42,112 bases of DNA from a virus. The DNA is taken from positions 1 through 42,112 of IMG/VR virus record IMGVR_UViG_3300036770_002930; one strand, written 5' to 3'. Positions within the stretch are counted from its first letter, which is position 1; each line of letters starts with the position of its first letter. Below are positions 29,204-38,445 of this stretch, one piece after another. The notes under the pieces are model-generated. The model made no database searches and was not told where the DNA came from. It saw only the letters and a program-made list of their open reading frames with translations. Position numbers and translations under genes: made by a program.

Positions 29204-30571
29204 ATGGCAGTATCTATACCTCGCGAGATATATACACTAGGGGCGGTTCAGTTTAGCACTCAACCGCTTGCCCAATTACAAGGACAGCTATTAGCTAGAA
29301 AAGCAGCTAAAGAAGAGGCGTTGAATAAATATTTTTACGATTTACAGGGGAAAATAAACACGGCTGGCGTAAGACAGGTAGATGTTGCGGGAATTGACCA
29401 AGATATTAAAAATTGGCAACAATCTTGGAGTAAAGATGCAAAAGGTTTGCAAAAATTAGAACACCAAGCTAACTACCAAAACATTCTAAGAAGAATAGAC
29501 CAGTCTAAGAATAGGGCAAAATTAGAAATGGATTTGGGGAAAATGCGTGTTGAGGGAAAATATGACCCAGATGAAGATGATTTGCAAGTTCAGCAAAGAA
29601 TTGGTTTGTCCGTTTATGACCCCCGATCCTATAAAGCAGACGGAGTATCAGAGTATGGCCTTGGCGATTTATCTCCATCTGTTCCCGAATTTGATGCAAC
29701 AAAACAAAATCAATTTTTTTCAGCAGTAACAAAAGGAAAAACTGCGGGAGAAGTACCCGACACTTCCCGCGCACCAATAATAGAAAAAGGGACTGGCTAT
29801 ATTATTACCCCATTCAAAAAAGAATTTAGCAAAGAACAGATTATAGCAATGGCTAATGATGCTGGGGAACTTACGAAAGCTGATAGGGTTTCAAGAAAAT
29901 ATTATAATCGAATTTTAGGAAATCCAGAAAGCGAGCAATTTATCAATCTAAAAGCAGCTTATGATATATTATCACCCGGAGGAATTATGGATACTCCAGA
30001 GGAAGTAGCAAAAGCGGATGCTTTTATTAGATTTTCTCAGCCAGTAGAAGTTGGAACTAAAAGAGTAAAAGAAGAAGATTGGAGAGAAAGAGCAATGTTC
30101 CAAGCCTTTTTAAGAGGTCAAACTCCAGACCAAGGCCCAACAAGAGACATTTACAAAGAGATTGACTTAGCTACATCAAGCCCACAAAGATTAGAGGGGG
30201 GAACAGGGGCGCCAGTTAATATATTTAGCGGAGCTGCCCAAAATGCTCTTATTAAATTAGCTAATGATGTTACGGGAAGAGATATTTATAACCAGAGCAA
30301 TATTTATGTAAAAAAATTCTCTGACGGCAAAAACTATATTGTTGATTTTCGTACAAACGAGCCATTAGTTCCCTTTACAAAAGAAGACATAAATATAGGT
30401 GTTCAAGTTGATGTTAAGGGAAAAAGAGGTGCGTTAACGGGACAAGTACCAGTTCCCCAAGCACTAAAAAAAGAAGGCTCGTATAGTATTAAAGGTAAAG
30501 ATTATACAGAGTCTCAATTATTGAAAATGGGTTACACTAAAGAACAAATAGCTCCTTATCTTAAAAAGTAA
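29204..30571 (+). CDS. Internal virion (ejection/cargo) protein
   Basis: This 455-residue protein starts AVSIPREIYTLGAVQFSTQP and is mostly helical in its first 150 residues (LARKAAKEEALNKYFYDLQG, KNWQQSWSKDAKGLQKLEH), then mixed. The C-terminus GSYSIKGKDYTESQLLKMGY followed by TKEQIAPYLKK is a recurring ending in large Bacteroidota phage virion proteins. It lies between the gp14-like and the giant polyvalent gene, the T7 gp15 place. I see no enzyme motif. Ejected or cargo function is inferred from context. Confidence 0.5.
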   Translation: MAVSIPREIYTLGAVQFSTQPLAQLQGQLLARKAAKEEALNKYFYDLQGKINTAGVRQVDVAGIDQDIKNWQQSWSKDAKGLQKLEHQANYQNILRRIDQSKNRAKLEMDLGKMRVEGKYDPDEDDLQVQQRIGLSVYDPRSYKADGVSEYGLGDLSPSVPEFDATKQNQFFSAVTKGKTAGEVPDTSRAPIIEKGTGYIITPFKKEFSKEQIIAMANDAGELTKADRVSRKYYNRILGNPESEQFINLKAAYDILSPGGIMDTPEEVAKADAFIRFSQPVEVGTKRVKEEDWRERAMFQAFLRGQTPDQGPTRDIYKEIDLATSSPQRLEGGTGAPVNIFSGAAQNALIKLANDVTGRDIYNQSNIYVKKFSDGKNYIVDFRTNEPLVPFTKEDINIGVQVDVKGKRGALTGQVPVPQALKKEGSYSIKGKDYTESQLLKMGYTKEQIAPYLKK

Positions 30572-30573
30572 CT

Positions 30574-33500
30574 ATGCCACAAAACGATCCACTTGGAATA
30601 TTAGGAGAACAGCCACCCAAAAAACAGGCTGATCCTCTAGGTATTTTAAAAAAAAAAGAAGTTTCTGGGGTAAAGTTAGAGACTGGTGGAGAAGTTGGTA
30701 TTTCAGAAGTCCTATCGGGAAAAGGATTGATTCCTCAGCAAAGAGCGGTATCTGAAAGCACTAAAATTAAGATACCAAAAGAACCAGCACCAAAAGTTCC
30801 CATTGCAGCAAAAAAAGAAGGACAAAGTTATATTTCTAATTTAGTATCATCTCTTGATAGAGGGTTTTATAAAAATCTTATAGGTAATCCAATTAAAGGT
30901 TTAGCAACCGTAGTTCAGTACGGAACATCTGCTATGACCGGAGGAAGAGTAAAAGAAGGGCCAGTAAGTGATGCCTTAAATAAGTTCGGAGATTTATTTA
31001 ACCAAGCTATTGATGAAGTAACTCCACAAGATCCAGAATTTAAAAATAGCTTATCAGACCAATTTGGGCAAGCATTAGGTCAAGTAGGTTCTTTGGTACT
31101 TACAGGTGGCTTGGGTGCTGGGGGAAGAGGTGCCGCTGCTATTGCACCAAAAGTAACTGCCGCTGTCCCAAGAACTATTGCAGGAAAAGTGGCCGCTAAA
31201 GCAGCTCCGGTTACGACAGCGGTAAAAGATTTAGCAAAAGAAATAGCTACTCCTGCATCTATTAGTGCAGGTCTTACAGTAGGTCAATCAGAATTTGATA
31301 GAGCAAAGCAAGCAGGTGCTAGCGATGAGCAAGCCTTTGAAGCTTTCTATAAAAATGCAGCAGTAGGTTCGGTGCTTGAAAAGATACCTGTAATGCAATT
31401 CCTAAAGAGATTTAATAATGCTACAAGCGGAGGAGTTGCAAATTATTTAAAGACTAAGGGTGTTGCGGGAATAACTGGCGGTCTGGAAGAAGCCACTACA
31501 GAAGTATTGCAACAAGTTTATGCAAATAAGACAGCACAGGATATCTACAATGTCAATCAGAATATCTTTGAAGGATTAGCGGAATCAGGAGGAATAGGAT
31601 TTGGAGTAGGCTTCCTCTTAAATGCGATGGGTGCGCAAGCAAAGATTTTAAGACAGCAAGGAAGAGAAGAAGAAGCGCAAACGGTAGAAAATCAAGAAGA
31701 AGAATTTAAGGCAAGGGCTGAAGGGAAAGAGTTTCTAGCTCCACCTCCTCCTGCCGCGCCTATAATTGAAGAAGTTGCGCCACAAGTTCCCGCTACACCT
31801 AGAATACCTAAAGAAAGAGCAGCTCAATTAAGAGAGCAAATTAAAGTTGAGGAGGTCGGGGAAGAAGCGGCACCACAAGTTCCCGCAGCACCCGCAAAAG
31901 AAGAAGTGGTAGGCATAGACGAAAAAGAAACTATTCGTCAAATGAAGCCGTTCACAGATGAAATGGCAAACATAGAAAGAGAGTTTGAAAACAGAGGATT
32001 TAAAATAGATACCGACTACGATAACGAAATTATTGTAACAGATAGACAAGGTAATATTCTAGACCCAGAAGAAATACCTGCTGATATAGCAGATCTTGCA
32101 GCAGCTTACGAACAAGCTACAATGAAGCTAGGAGAGTTCGATCAAGTAGCAAGAGAGAAGGCGTTAGCTGAATCAAGAAAAGTGGAGGAGGTTGTCGGGG
32201 AAGAAGTGGCACCAAAACTTCCCATAGCACCCGAAAAGACGCAAGCCGAAACATCTAAAGAACAAACAATAGAAACAGACCTTCTCATAGGGGGCCAAGC
32301 GGCTCAAAGAAGAAAAGATGGAAAGTATACCAAAGATGGAGTTGAGTTTGTAAGAAACGAAAAGGGGCAAGGCGTAGCATCTGATGTTACAGGAGAGATT
32401 CGATTTACTGACGAACCCAGTGGCAAAGGCATCGTTATCCCTTTTAGATATAAGCTAATAGAGGCGGAAACTTTACAACCTTCTCACCAAGGCGGAATCA
32501 GAAATCCTAATCACTTTATACCAGAGGCGCAGCCAAAAAATAGAAATGACGTAGGCAGTCTTATGGCAGAAGATAGCTTTGCTTATAATCCTCGTTTTGG
32601 TGAATTACGAGAATTCACAACTGCTTACTCTGGCGCTCCTGTAGTCAACGAAAGAGGAGAGGTTATTCAGGGTAATAATAGATCGGCAGGGCTTCGTAAA
32701 GGATATAAAGCTGGTAATCAGGAATATAAAAATAGCCTTGCTGAAAATGCTGACCAATTTGGTTTTACAAGAGAGCAAGTAGAAGGAATGAAAGAGCCTG
32801 TTCTTGTTCGGGAAGTTGCGGTAAGCGATGAAGGGGCTATAGAATTAGGTAATTATGATGTAAAAGACCTTGAAACGGCTGGTAAAAGAAGACTTGATGC
32901 AACAACTATCACAAGGCGTATGCCCTATGATATAAAAGCTAGAATTTCTGAACTTTTATTTACAGGAGAAGAAACTCTTAATCAGGCAATCCGCGCTAAT
33001 CAAAAACGACTTCTTGAGGTTTTAAGCCCTTATCTTAATCAAGCACAACGAAATACAATTACAAAAGAAGGGGTATTGACGGATGCTGGAATAAAAGATG
33101 TAGAAGATATAGTTAAGCATTTTTTATTTGACAACGGAGACACGGCTCTTCCAGACCTATTTGAAAATTTATCTGCCACGCAAAAGGAAGGTCTTAAAAA
33201 AGCTCTTCCTTACATATTCTCGACTTCCCCCGACAAAAGTATTGTACCCGACATACAAGAAGCCATACTAGCAGTAAACGACTTCAATGAAAGCGGAGCG
33301 GGAGACTTTAATGCTTGGTTATCACAAAGAGACATGTTCGCTGATGGTGCTACTCCAAGAGATAAGTACACACCCTTAGAAATAGAAATAGCCAGAACCC
33401 TTATAGAAACACGGACACAAAAGGAAATAGCCAAAAAATTCAGCGATTATGCTGATATAGTAAGAGACAAACCAGCCGATATGTTTGAAGCCGCAAGGCC

Positions 33501-36500
33501 GGGTAAAACAAGGGCTGAAGGAATAAAAGAAGTATTTAAAACCGAAGATTATGCAAAGCCAATTAGTGAGAGAGGCCGTAAAACGCTTGCTAGAGAGGAG
33601 AAGCCTACCCCAGAGCCAAGTCCTAAAGCAGGCGATGCTGCAAGAAGACTTGCAGAAAAGCTCCGCGAAGGTAAAATCAATAAGCCCGGAACAGCCAGAG
33701 CCAGCACAGGCTTCGATGCCGTCTGGGATGCAGCCCTCGAAATAGTAGCCACCTCTCTTGAGGCGGGTGCTAGTGTAGCCGATGCCATAGAAGCGGGACT
33801 GAAATATGTCAAGTCAACGGGCTGGTACAAAAAGGTAAAGAATAAGGAAGAGTTTGATCAACAATTTAAGGACGTATTAAATCAAGAATATGCCATTCAA
33901 GTCAAAGCAGCAGGTGAAGTTCCTGTACAGCCAGAAGCCGGAGTTAGCGAAGAAGTGGAGGCAGGAGTTCCCCCAACAAGACCTCCAAAAGCTTCCGAAG
34001 AAGGTGAAGTTGAGGGTCGCAAAGAAGAAAGGCGGTTCACCAAAACAATGATTGAGTCTCCTGAATTATTGAAGGCCGTTAAAAAAGGAGTTTCTGCGAC
34101 CCTTGAATACGCAAGACAGACTAACGCTATGTCTGTAGCTCAAGCACAAGAAGTTTTAGATGTGTTAGGGGAAGATAAGGCATACAATGTCCTTAAAGAC
34201 GAGCAAACAAATGGAGCGGTAAGGGTCGTACTTGGTCAAGTTCTAATCAAAAGATATAATGACCTTGCAAAAAAGGCTACCACTAAAGAAGAAAAAGACC
34301 TTTATATTAATGCAACTATTGATATTGCTGAATATGTAACTGTAAAGCTTGCTACCGATGCGGGGCAAACAATTCAAGCATTTAAACTTTGGGAGCAGTT
34401 AACACCAGAGGCGCAGGTTTTGGCAGCGGTGAAGCAGATTAAAAAATCTGCACGCAGAAATATTAATAAAGTTCGTAAGGATATTGATAGTATCGGAGAG
34501 AAGTTTAATAAGGCAAATGAGGAGGCGGTTAAAGAGATTTTAAAATCCGAGGAAGTAGACCAATCTGTTAAAAAAGATACTCAAGACAGAGTTAGCAAAG
34601 CAAAAGATAAAGCCGCTAAAGCAAGACAAAAGCGAGCCGATATCATAAACAAGTATAAAGGAAGAGGTGGGATTACGCTTACCACAGGTGGTTTAACAAA
34701 AGAAGGTATTGAATTTGTCGGGGAAGTCGCAGTAACATATATTGAAGAGGGTTTGGCAGAAATTCAAGTTATTGCAGAAAAAATATTTGCCGACATTAAA
34801 ACCATTACCGGGTCTTCCCCCAACGATAAAGTAAAACAAGAAGTATTTGATATTGCCAATAAAGAATTGTCTAAATCAGATATAAAAATAGTCAAGTCAG
34901 TAAAGGATCAGAAGCTAAAAATAAATGAAATAGCTATCAAGCACTTTACCGAAGTAGAGAAAATAAAAAAAGATCTTGCTCAAAAGTTTATAGACGAGGC
35001 AGATATGAGCGAAAGCAACGCTCAAGCCTTGGCTAAACGATTTGAAGATGCCTTTGATAGAGTAGTGTCTCGTAAAAAAGCAGAGATATTAGCAAGAGAT
35101 AAAAAGCGTTTTGATAGAATACAAAAAGCCGTTAATGAGCAGGCTGGTAAAAAAGCTGAAAAGAAGACTTTGCAAGATGAGATTATAAAGTATTCTAATC
35201 TTGGCGCTTTTAATTCCGATGAAATGCTCGACTTTTTATCTAAGAAATTTGATTTAGGTCAGCTTACTACAGAACAGGCGGCTAAGATACAAGAGCTTGC
35301 GGAGAAGATACAAAAAGCACCAGAGGGTAGTCCTAAAAGAGAGGCCACCGAAGATCTTTTGTCCTATCAGGCTGGTTTAAATAAAGGAAATTGGGGTGAA
35401 GTAGCGCAAGGGATTTGGTATGCAAATATTCTTTCTGGTTATAGAACTCACGAAAAAAACATCATTTCTACCTTCTTTAATTCTTTAGCGGATCTTGGCA
35501 CAGAAGTTATTGCTGACCCAAAAGGTGCGCCGTATCTTATTGCTGGATACGCAAGAGGACTTGGTAAAATAGGAATGTTAGAGGCATTGAGAACATTAAA
35601 AACTGGTAGGTCTCCTATTCATGTTAGAGCGGTAGAAATTCCAGATATTTTAGAGCGTAAAAAATTTGTTGGCGGAGGATACAATCCTGCAAACTGGTTT
35701 AAGTATGTAGGACGTGCAATGAAGGCGGAAGATATTCTTTCCTTTCAGGGACTTAAAGAGGCAAGAGCTTGGCAGCTTGCTCGCCGAGAGGCTGAAAAGT
35801 ATGGATTCAATACTTGGTCAAAAAGTGGCTGGAAGAAAGTAAATGAATTATTGCTTAATACACAGGAAAGATACGAGGTAGCCGCGGATCAAGCGGAGTC
35901 TGAAGGTCTTAAAACAGATACAAGGGAATGGAAAAGAAGGGTGTATGAATTAATGGAAAATAGCCGTCCAGAGGCTATGACCGAGGACGCTTACAACTTT
36001 GCTGCTCATGGTACCTATAACTACAATTCTGACGGAACGCTTGGGGCGGTTACAAATGCCATATCTAAAGTCCTTGATATAAAAGTAGGAGGTGTACAAC
36101 CGGGACGCTTTGTCGTTCCATTTACTCGCATTATTACTAATGTAGTAAATAATGCTCTTGATTATAGCCCCGTAGGAATTATTAGGGCCGCTAAAGGAGC
36201 AAGAGGATTTAAGTCTCTTGATGAATTAAGCCTTACCAAAGGAGCTTACAAGCCTCTTACCCCAGAGCAAAGAAGAGTAGTTTCTATTAAAGCCGCGGTA
36301 GGAATTTCATTTGCCGCAATTATGCAATATATGGTTTCTGAAGGGCTAATAGACCTTTCTGGGGAAGGGCCAGAAGATGAAAAGAAAAAGGCTCAATTAA
36401 GGGAACAGGGATGGCAGCCGTATTCAATAAAAATAGGCGATACTTGGTATTCTTATTTTTATACACCCCTTATATTTACACTTGGTTGGATGGGAAATCT

Positions 36501-37302
36501 TAATGACGCTGCCAAGTACGGGAAAGAGGACGAGGAAACATTGTTAAGACGGGCAAGTATAGCTTCTTTAAAGTTTGGAGGGATGCTTGCTGATATGACG
36601 TGGATAAACTCGGCATCAACTATCCTTGCGGTTTTAACAGAGCCAAGGATTAATGAACAACAAAGAAGAGCAGAAGTTGCCCTTTCTGGGATGGCAAGAG
36701 GGTTTGTGCCTTTTGCCCAAAATATTACGCAAATTACGCAGGCTTACAATAGCACCTTCCAAATACCTGCCAAGCAAGTTAACAATTCGTGGGAGGCTTT
36801 TTATCAGGATATACCTATTGCCAGAAATTCCCTCAACAATAAAATAAACGCCCTAGGAGAGCCTGTAATAAAGGATATAGACATTATGTGGTCTAAAGAA
36901 AAAGGTGATCCAGTATGGAGTTATTTAACCAATAAAAAAGGATGGGTAGCCCCGCTGAATAAGAAAACAGTACTTGTCTTTGATCAAAAGCTTAGACAAG
37001 ACAGGCCTCTAACGGATGATGAATTTTATGAATTGTCTAAATTAAGGGGGGGCATTATCAAAAAGAACGTAGAAGAGTTAATGCAAAACGGATATGTGGT
37101 AAAAAGGGAGGGAAAAGATATTAGCGTCGCTGCCGAGAATTTAACCTCAAGCGAGCTAAATGATATATTGTCAAAAAGAATAGAACCATTTGCTACTAGG
37201 GACGCTAAGAAAAAACTATTTGGTGATTATCGAAAAGAAAAAGAGCAACAAGAAAGTAGCTTAGGCTCTCTTAAAAGTCAAAAATGGTCATTGGTAGACT
37301 AA
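30574..37302 (+). CDS. Giant polyvalent virion protein with DdrB-ParB-like domain
   Basis: This 2242-residue protein is probably packaged and ejected with the DNA. Order: short N-terminal DPLGIL repeats; hydrophobic Gly/Ala-rich helices (about 150-365, e.g. ALGQVGSLVLTGGLGAGG); Pro-rich linkers with three VAPQVPA-like repeats (about 400-555); a domain (about 615-800) with YKLIEAETLQPSHQGG, QPKNRND, SGAPVVNERGEVIQGNNRSA, matching DdrB-like ParB-superfamily domains; a helical follow-on (to about 985); long Lys/Glu coiled coil (about 1100-1560); a conserved LSGYRTHEKNIISTFFNS segment (about 1625); and a membrane-like helix VGISFAAIMQYM (about 1905) in a hydrophobic last part. DdrB is an antirestriction protein of P1. 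T7 gp16 is the positional analogue. No lytic transglycosylase or polymerase motif was found. Confidence 0.72.
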   Translation: MPQNDPLGILGEQPPKKQADPLGILKKKEVSGVKLETGGEVGISEVLSGKGLIPQQRAVSESTKIKIPKEPAPKVPIAAKKEGQSYISNLVSSLDRGFYKNLIGNPIKGLATVVQYGTSAMTGGRVKEGPVSDALNKFGDLFNQAIDEVTPQDPEFKNSLSDQFGQALGQVGSLVLTGGLGAGGRGAAAIAPKVTAAVPRTIAGKVAAKAAPVTTAVKDLAKEIATPASISAGLTVGQSEFDRAKQAGASDEQAFEAFYKNAAVGSVLEKIPVMQFLKRFNNATSGGVANYLKTKGVAGITGGLEEATTEVLQQVYANKTAQDIYNVNQNIFEGLAESGGIGFGVGFLLNAMGAQAKILRQQGREEEAQTVENQEEEFKARAEGKEFLAPPPPAAPIIEEVAPQVPATPRIPKERAAQLREQIKVEEVGEEAAPQVPAAPAKEEVVGIDEKETIRQMKPFTDEMANIEREFENRGFKIDTDYDNEIIVTDRQGNILDPEEIPADIADLAAAYEQATMKLGEFDQVAREKALAESRKVEEVVGEEVAPKLPIAPEKTQAETSKEQTIETDLLIGGQAAQRRKDGKYTKDGVEFVRNEKGQGVASDVTGEIRFTDEPSGKGIVIPFRYKLIEAETLQPSHQGGIRNPNHFIPEAQPKNRNDVGSLMAEDSFAYNPRFGELREFTTAYSGAPVVNERGEVIQGNNRSAGLRKGYKAGNQEYKNSLAENADQFGFTREQVEGMKEPVLVREVAVSDEGAIELGNYDVKDLETAGKRRLDATTITRRMPYDIKARISELLFTGEETLNQAIRANQKRLLEVLSPYLNQAQRNTITKEGVLTDAGIKDVEDIVKHFLFDNGDTALPDLFENLSATQKEGLKKALPYIFSTSPDKSIVPDIQEAILAVNDFNESGAGDFNAWLSQRDMFADGATPRDKYTPLEIEIARTLIETRTQKEIAKKFSDYADIVRDKPADMFEAARPGKTRAEGIKEVFKTEDYAKPISERGRKTLAREEKPTPEPSPKAGDAARRLAEKLREGKINKPGTARASTGFDAVWDAALEIVATSLEAGASVADAIEAGLKYVKSTGWYKKVKNKEEFDQQFKDVLNQEYAIQVKAAGEVPVQPEAGVSEEVEAGVPPTRPPKASEEGEVEGRKEERRFTKTMIESPELLKAVKKGVSATLEYARQTNAMSVAQAQEVLDVLGEDKAYNVLKDEQTNGAVRVVLGQVLIKRYNDLAKKATTKEEKDLYINATIDIAEYVTVKLATDAGQTIQAFKLWEQLTPEAQVLAAVKQIKKSARRNINKVRKDIDSIGEKFNKANEEAVKEILKSEEVDQSVKKDTQDRVSKAKDKAAKARQKRADIINKYKGRGGITLTTGGLTKEGIEFVGEVAVTYIEEGLAEIQVIAEKIFADIKTITGSSPNDKVKQEVFDIANKELSKSDIKIVKSVKDQKLKINEIAIKHFTEVEKIKKDLAQKFIDEADMSESNAQALAKRFEDAFDRVVSRKKAEILARDKKRFDRIQKAVNEQAGKKAEKKTLQDEIIKYSNLGAFNSDEMLDFLSKKFDLGQLTTEQAAKIQELAEKIQKAPEGSPKREATEDLLSYQAGLNKGNWGEVAQGIWYANILSGYRTHEKNIISTFFNSLADLGTEVIADPKGAPYLIAGYARGLGKIGMLEALRTLKTGRSPIHVRAVEIPDILERKKFVGGGYNPANWFKYVGRAMKAEDILSFQGLKEARAWQLARREAEKYGFNTWSKSGWKKVNELLLNTQERYEVAADQAESEGLKTDTREWKRRVYELMENSRPEAMTEDAYNFAAHGTYNYNSDGTLGAVTNAISKVLDIKVGGVQPGRFVVPFTRIITNVVNNALDYSPVGIIRAAKGARGFKSLDELSLTKGAYKPLTPEQRRVVSIKAAVGISFAAIMQYMVSEGLIDLSGEGPEDEKKKAQLREQGWQPYSIKIGDTWYSYFYTPLIFTLGWMGNLNDAAKYGKEDEETLLRRASIASLKFGGMLADMTWINSASTILAVLTEPRINEQQRRAEVALSGMARGFVPFAQNITQITQAYNSTFQIPAKQVNNSWEAFYQDIPIARNSLNNKINALGEPVIKDIDIMWSKEKGDPVWSYLTNKKGWVAPLNKKTVLVFDQKLRQDRPLTDDEFYELSKLRGGIIKKNVEELMQNGYVVKREGKDISVAAENLTSSELNDILSKRIEPFATRDAKKKLFGDYRKEKEQQESSLGSLKSQKWSLVD

Positions 37303-37321
37303 CGAAAATAAAGTAACTTTG
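37291..37321 (+). promoter_or_regulatory. Bacteroidota-type promoter for the fibre operon
   Basis: TTG at 37291-37293 and TAACTTTG at 37314-37321 are 20 bases apart, matching the -33 and -7 elements of Bacteroidota promoters. The box lies 24 bases before the ATG at 37346 and just after the stop of the giant gene. This is the best-formed promoter in the window. Confidence 0.65.
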
Positions 37322-37345
37322 ATAAACAATTTAATACAATAAAAG

Positions 37346-37873
37346 ATGCCGCTAACTCCTAATTTTACAACGTCACAACAAGCGGGTTTACCCTCTAATG
37401 TGATTATAACAGATGCCTCTACGGGGTCAGATGTGGCTATAGTAAGCCGTAGGGTTTTTTTAGTTAACTATGCCGGGGAATATCTGGTAGCCGATGGAAC
37501 GACCACCAACTATACCGTATGGCCTTTAGCACAAAGCTCAATATCTATCGATTGCCTATCAGCCGACACCGCTGTTCAAATCACCGTGAACTGGGTTGAT
37601 GCTGGCGGAGTGACGCTCTATACCAAGACTTCCCTCGCAGGCTTCACACTGTATAATGAAACATTTTATTACTCTTTAACGCAAGGGCAAGCCGCGATTT
37701 CCCAGCCATCCTATATCCTACAAGATACAACTTATTTTAGCAACAAGAGTAAGCTTCGATGCCTTATAGATAGCGGAAACCAAAGTATAACGCTTGGGTA
37801 TGATATTACGTCAGCACAAATTTGCTATGATTTGGCAACAGCAATGGTAAGCAATCAAAATTTATTTTTCTAA
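37346..37873 (+). CDS. Beta-rich virion protein, likely fibre or baseplate component
   Basis: This 175-residue protein is beta-rich: NVIITDASTGSDVAIVSRRV, SSISIDCLSADTAVQITVNW, and a long Thr/Tyr/Ser-rich stretch, with a helical tail DITSAQICYDLATAMVSN. It resembles small tail or fibre proteins of Bacteroidota phages with a repeated TDxSTG and W-x-A pattern. First in the fibre operon behind a strong promoter. No enzyme motif. Confidence 0.5.
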   Translation: MPLTPNFTTSQQAGLPSNVIITDASTGSDVAIVSRRVFLVNYAGEYLVADGTTTNYTVWPLAQSSISIDCLSADTAVQITVNWVDAGGVTLYTKTSLAGFTLYNETFYYSLTQGQAAISQPSYILQDTTYFSNKSKLRCLIDSGNQSITLGYDITSAQICYDLATAMVSNQNLFF

Positions 37874-37909
37874 GATGTTAGGGGAAGTCCTGACACAAAA
37901 TATATATTT

Positions 37910-38431
37910 ATGTTGACGGTGGCACAAATTTTAGACGTTGCGAAAATCAGCCAATATTTAGCTACGCTTGATGTTGAAAAAGGTTCTCTGTTCGGACAGC
38001 GAGTTGTTCCCGAGACACCCCAAATACTTTATAACGAAAGAAAAGCGGTAGAATACTGGTACAACCTAGACCCTTCCGATTCAAGCCTAATAGAAACATC
38101 TAACTATCTCTACGCCCTTTGTCGTGGTTACAACCTGCAAGCCCAGCAAATCTCTGGAACAGGCGGTACCATCACCCCTGTTAACCCCACGCAGATTCCC
38201 AACCCCTACATCTTTGAGGTTAGTGCATCCTCTATCGTACCTACAGGGGCTACATCGGCAACCCTTACAGCCTTTATAGGATTTAATGTTCTCTTTGTAA
38301 GAAATGGAATACCCCAATCTACGCTTAACCTAAATGGGGATAGCTACTTCTCTTGGAACAAAAACTTAGGTTTGTTTACTATACACCCTGCGGCAGTCGG
38401 AGGAGAAATATTCCAAATTTATCCCATATGA
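37910..38431 (+). CDS. Tail/fibre-associated protein
   Basis: This 173-residue protein starts with a helix (TVAQILDVAKISQYLATLDV), has a helical centre (NERKAVEYWYNL), a Pro/Thr-rich hinge and a beta-sandwich-like end (YIFEVSASSIVPTGATSATL, NGDSYFSWNKNLGLFTIHPA). The end domain looks like a small fibre-attachment module. It follows the previous gene after 36 bases, and those bases contain one copy of the WCTTCCC motif (complement at 37877). Role inferred from position before the giant fibre. Confidence 0.5.
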   Translation: MLTVAQILDVAKISQYLATLDVEKGSLFGQRVVPETPQILYNERKAVEYWYNLDPSDSSLIETSNYLYALCRGYNLQAQQISGTGGTITPVNPTQIPNPYIFEVSASSIVPTGATSATLTAFIGFNVLFVRNGIPQSTLNLNGDSYFSWNKNLGLFTIHPAAVGGEIFQIYPI

Positions 38432-38445
38432 TAAATAATCTCAAA

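Noticed and set aside
31978-32020. DTDYD string in the giant protein as a possible polymerase DxDxD motif (crAss-like phages carry a giant virion RNA polymerase)
   Set aside because: The context FKIDTDYDNEIIV is not the DFDGD double-psi barrel motif and no other polymerase motif was seen.
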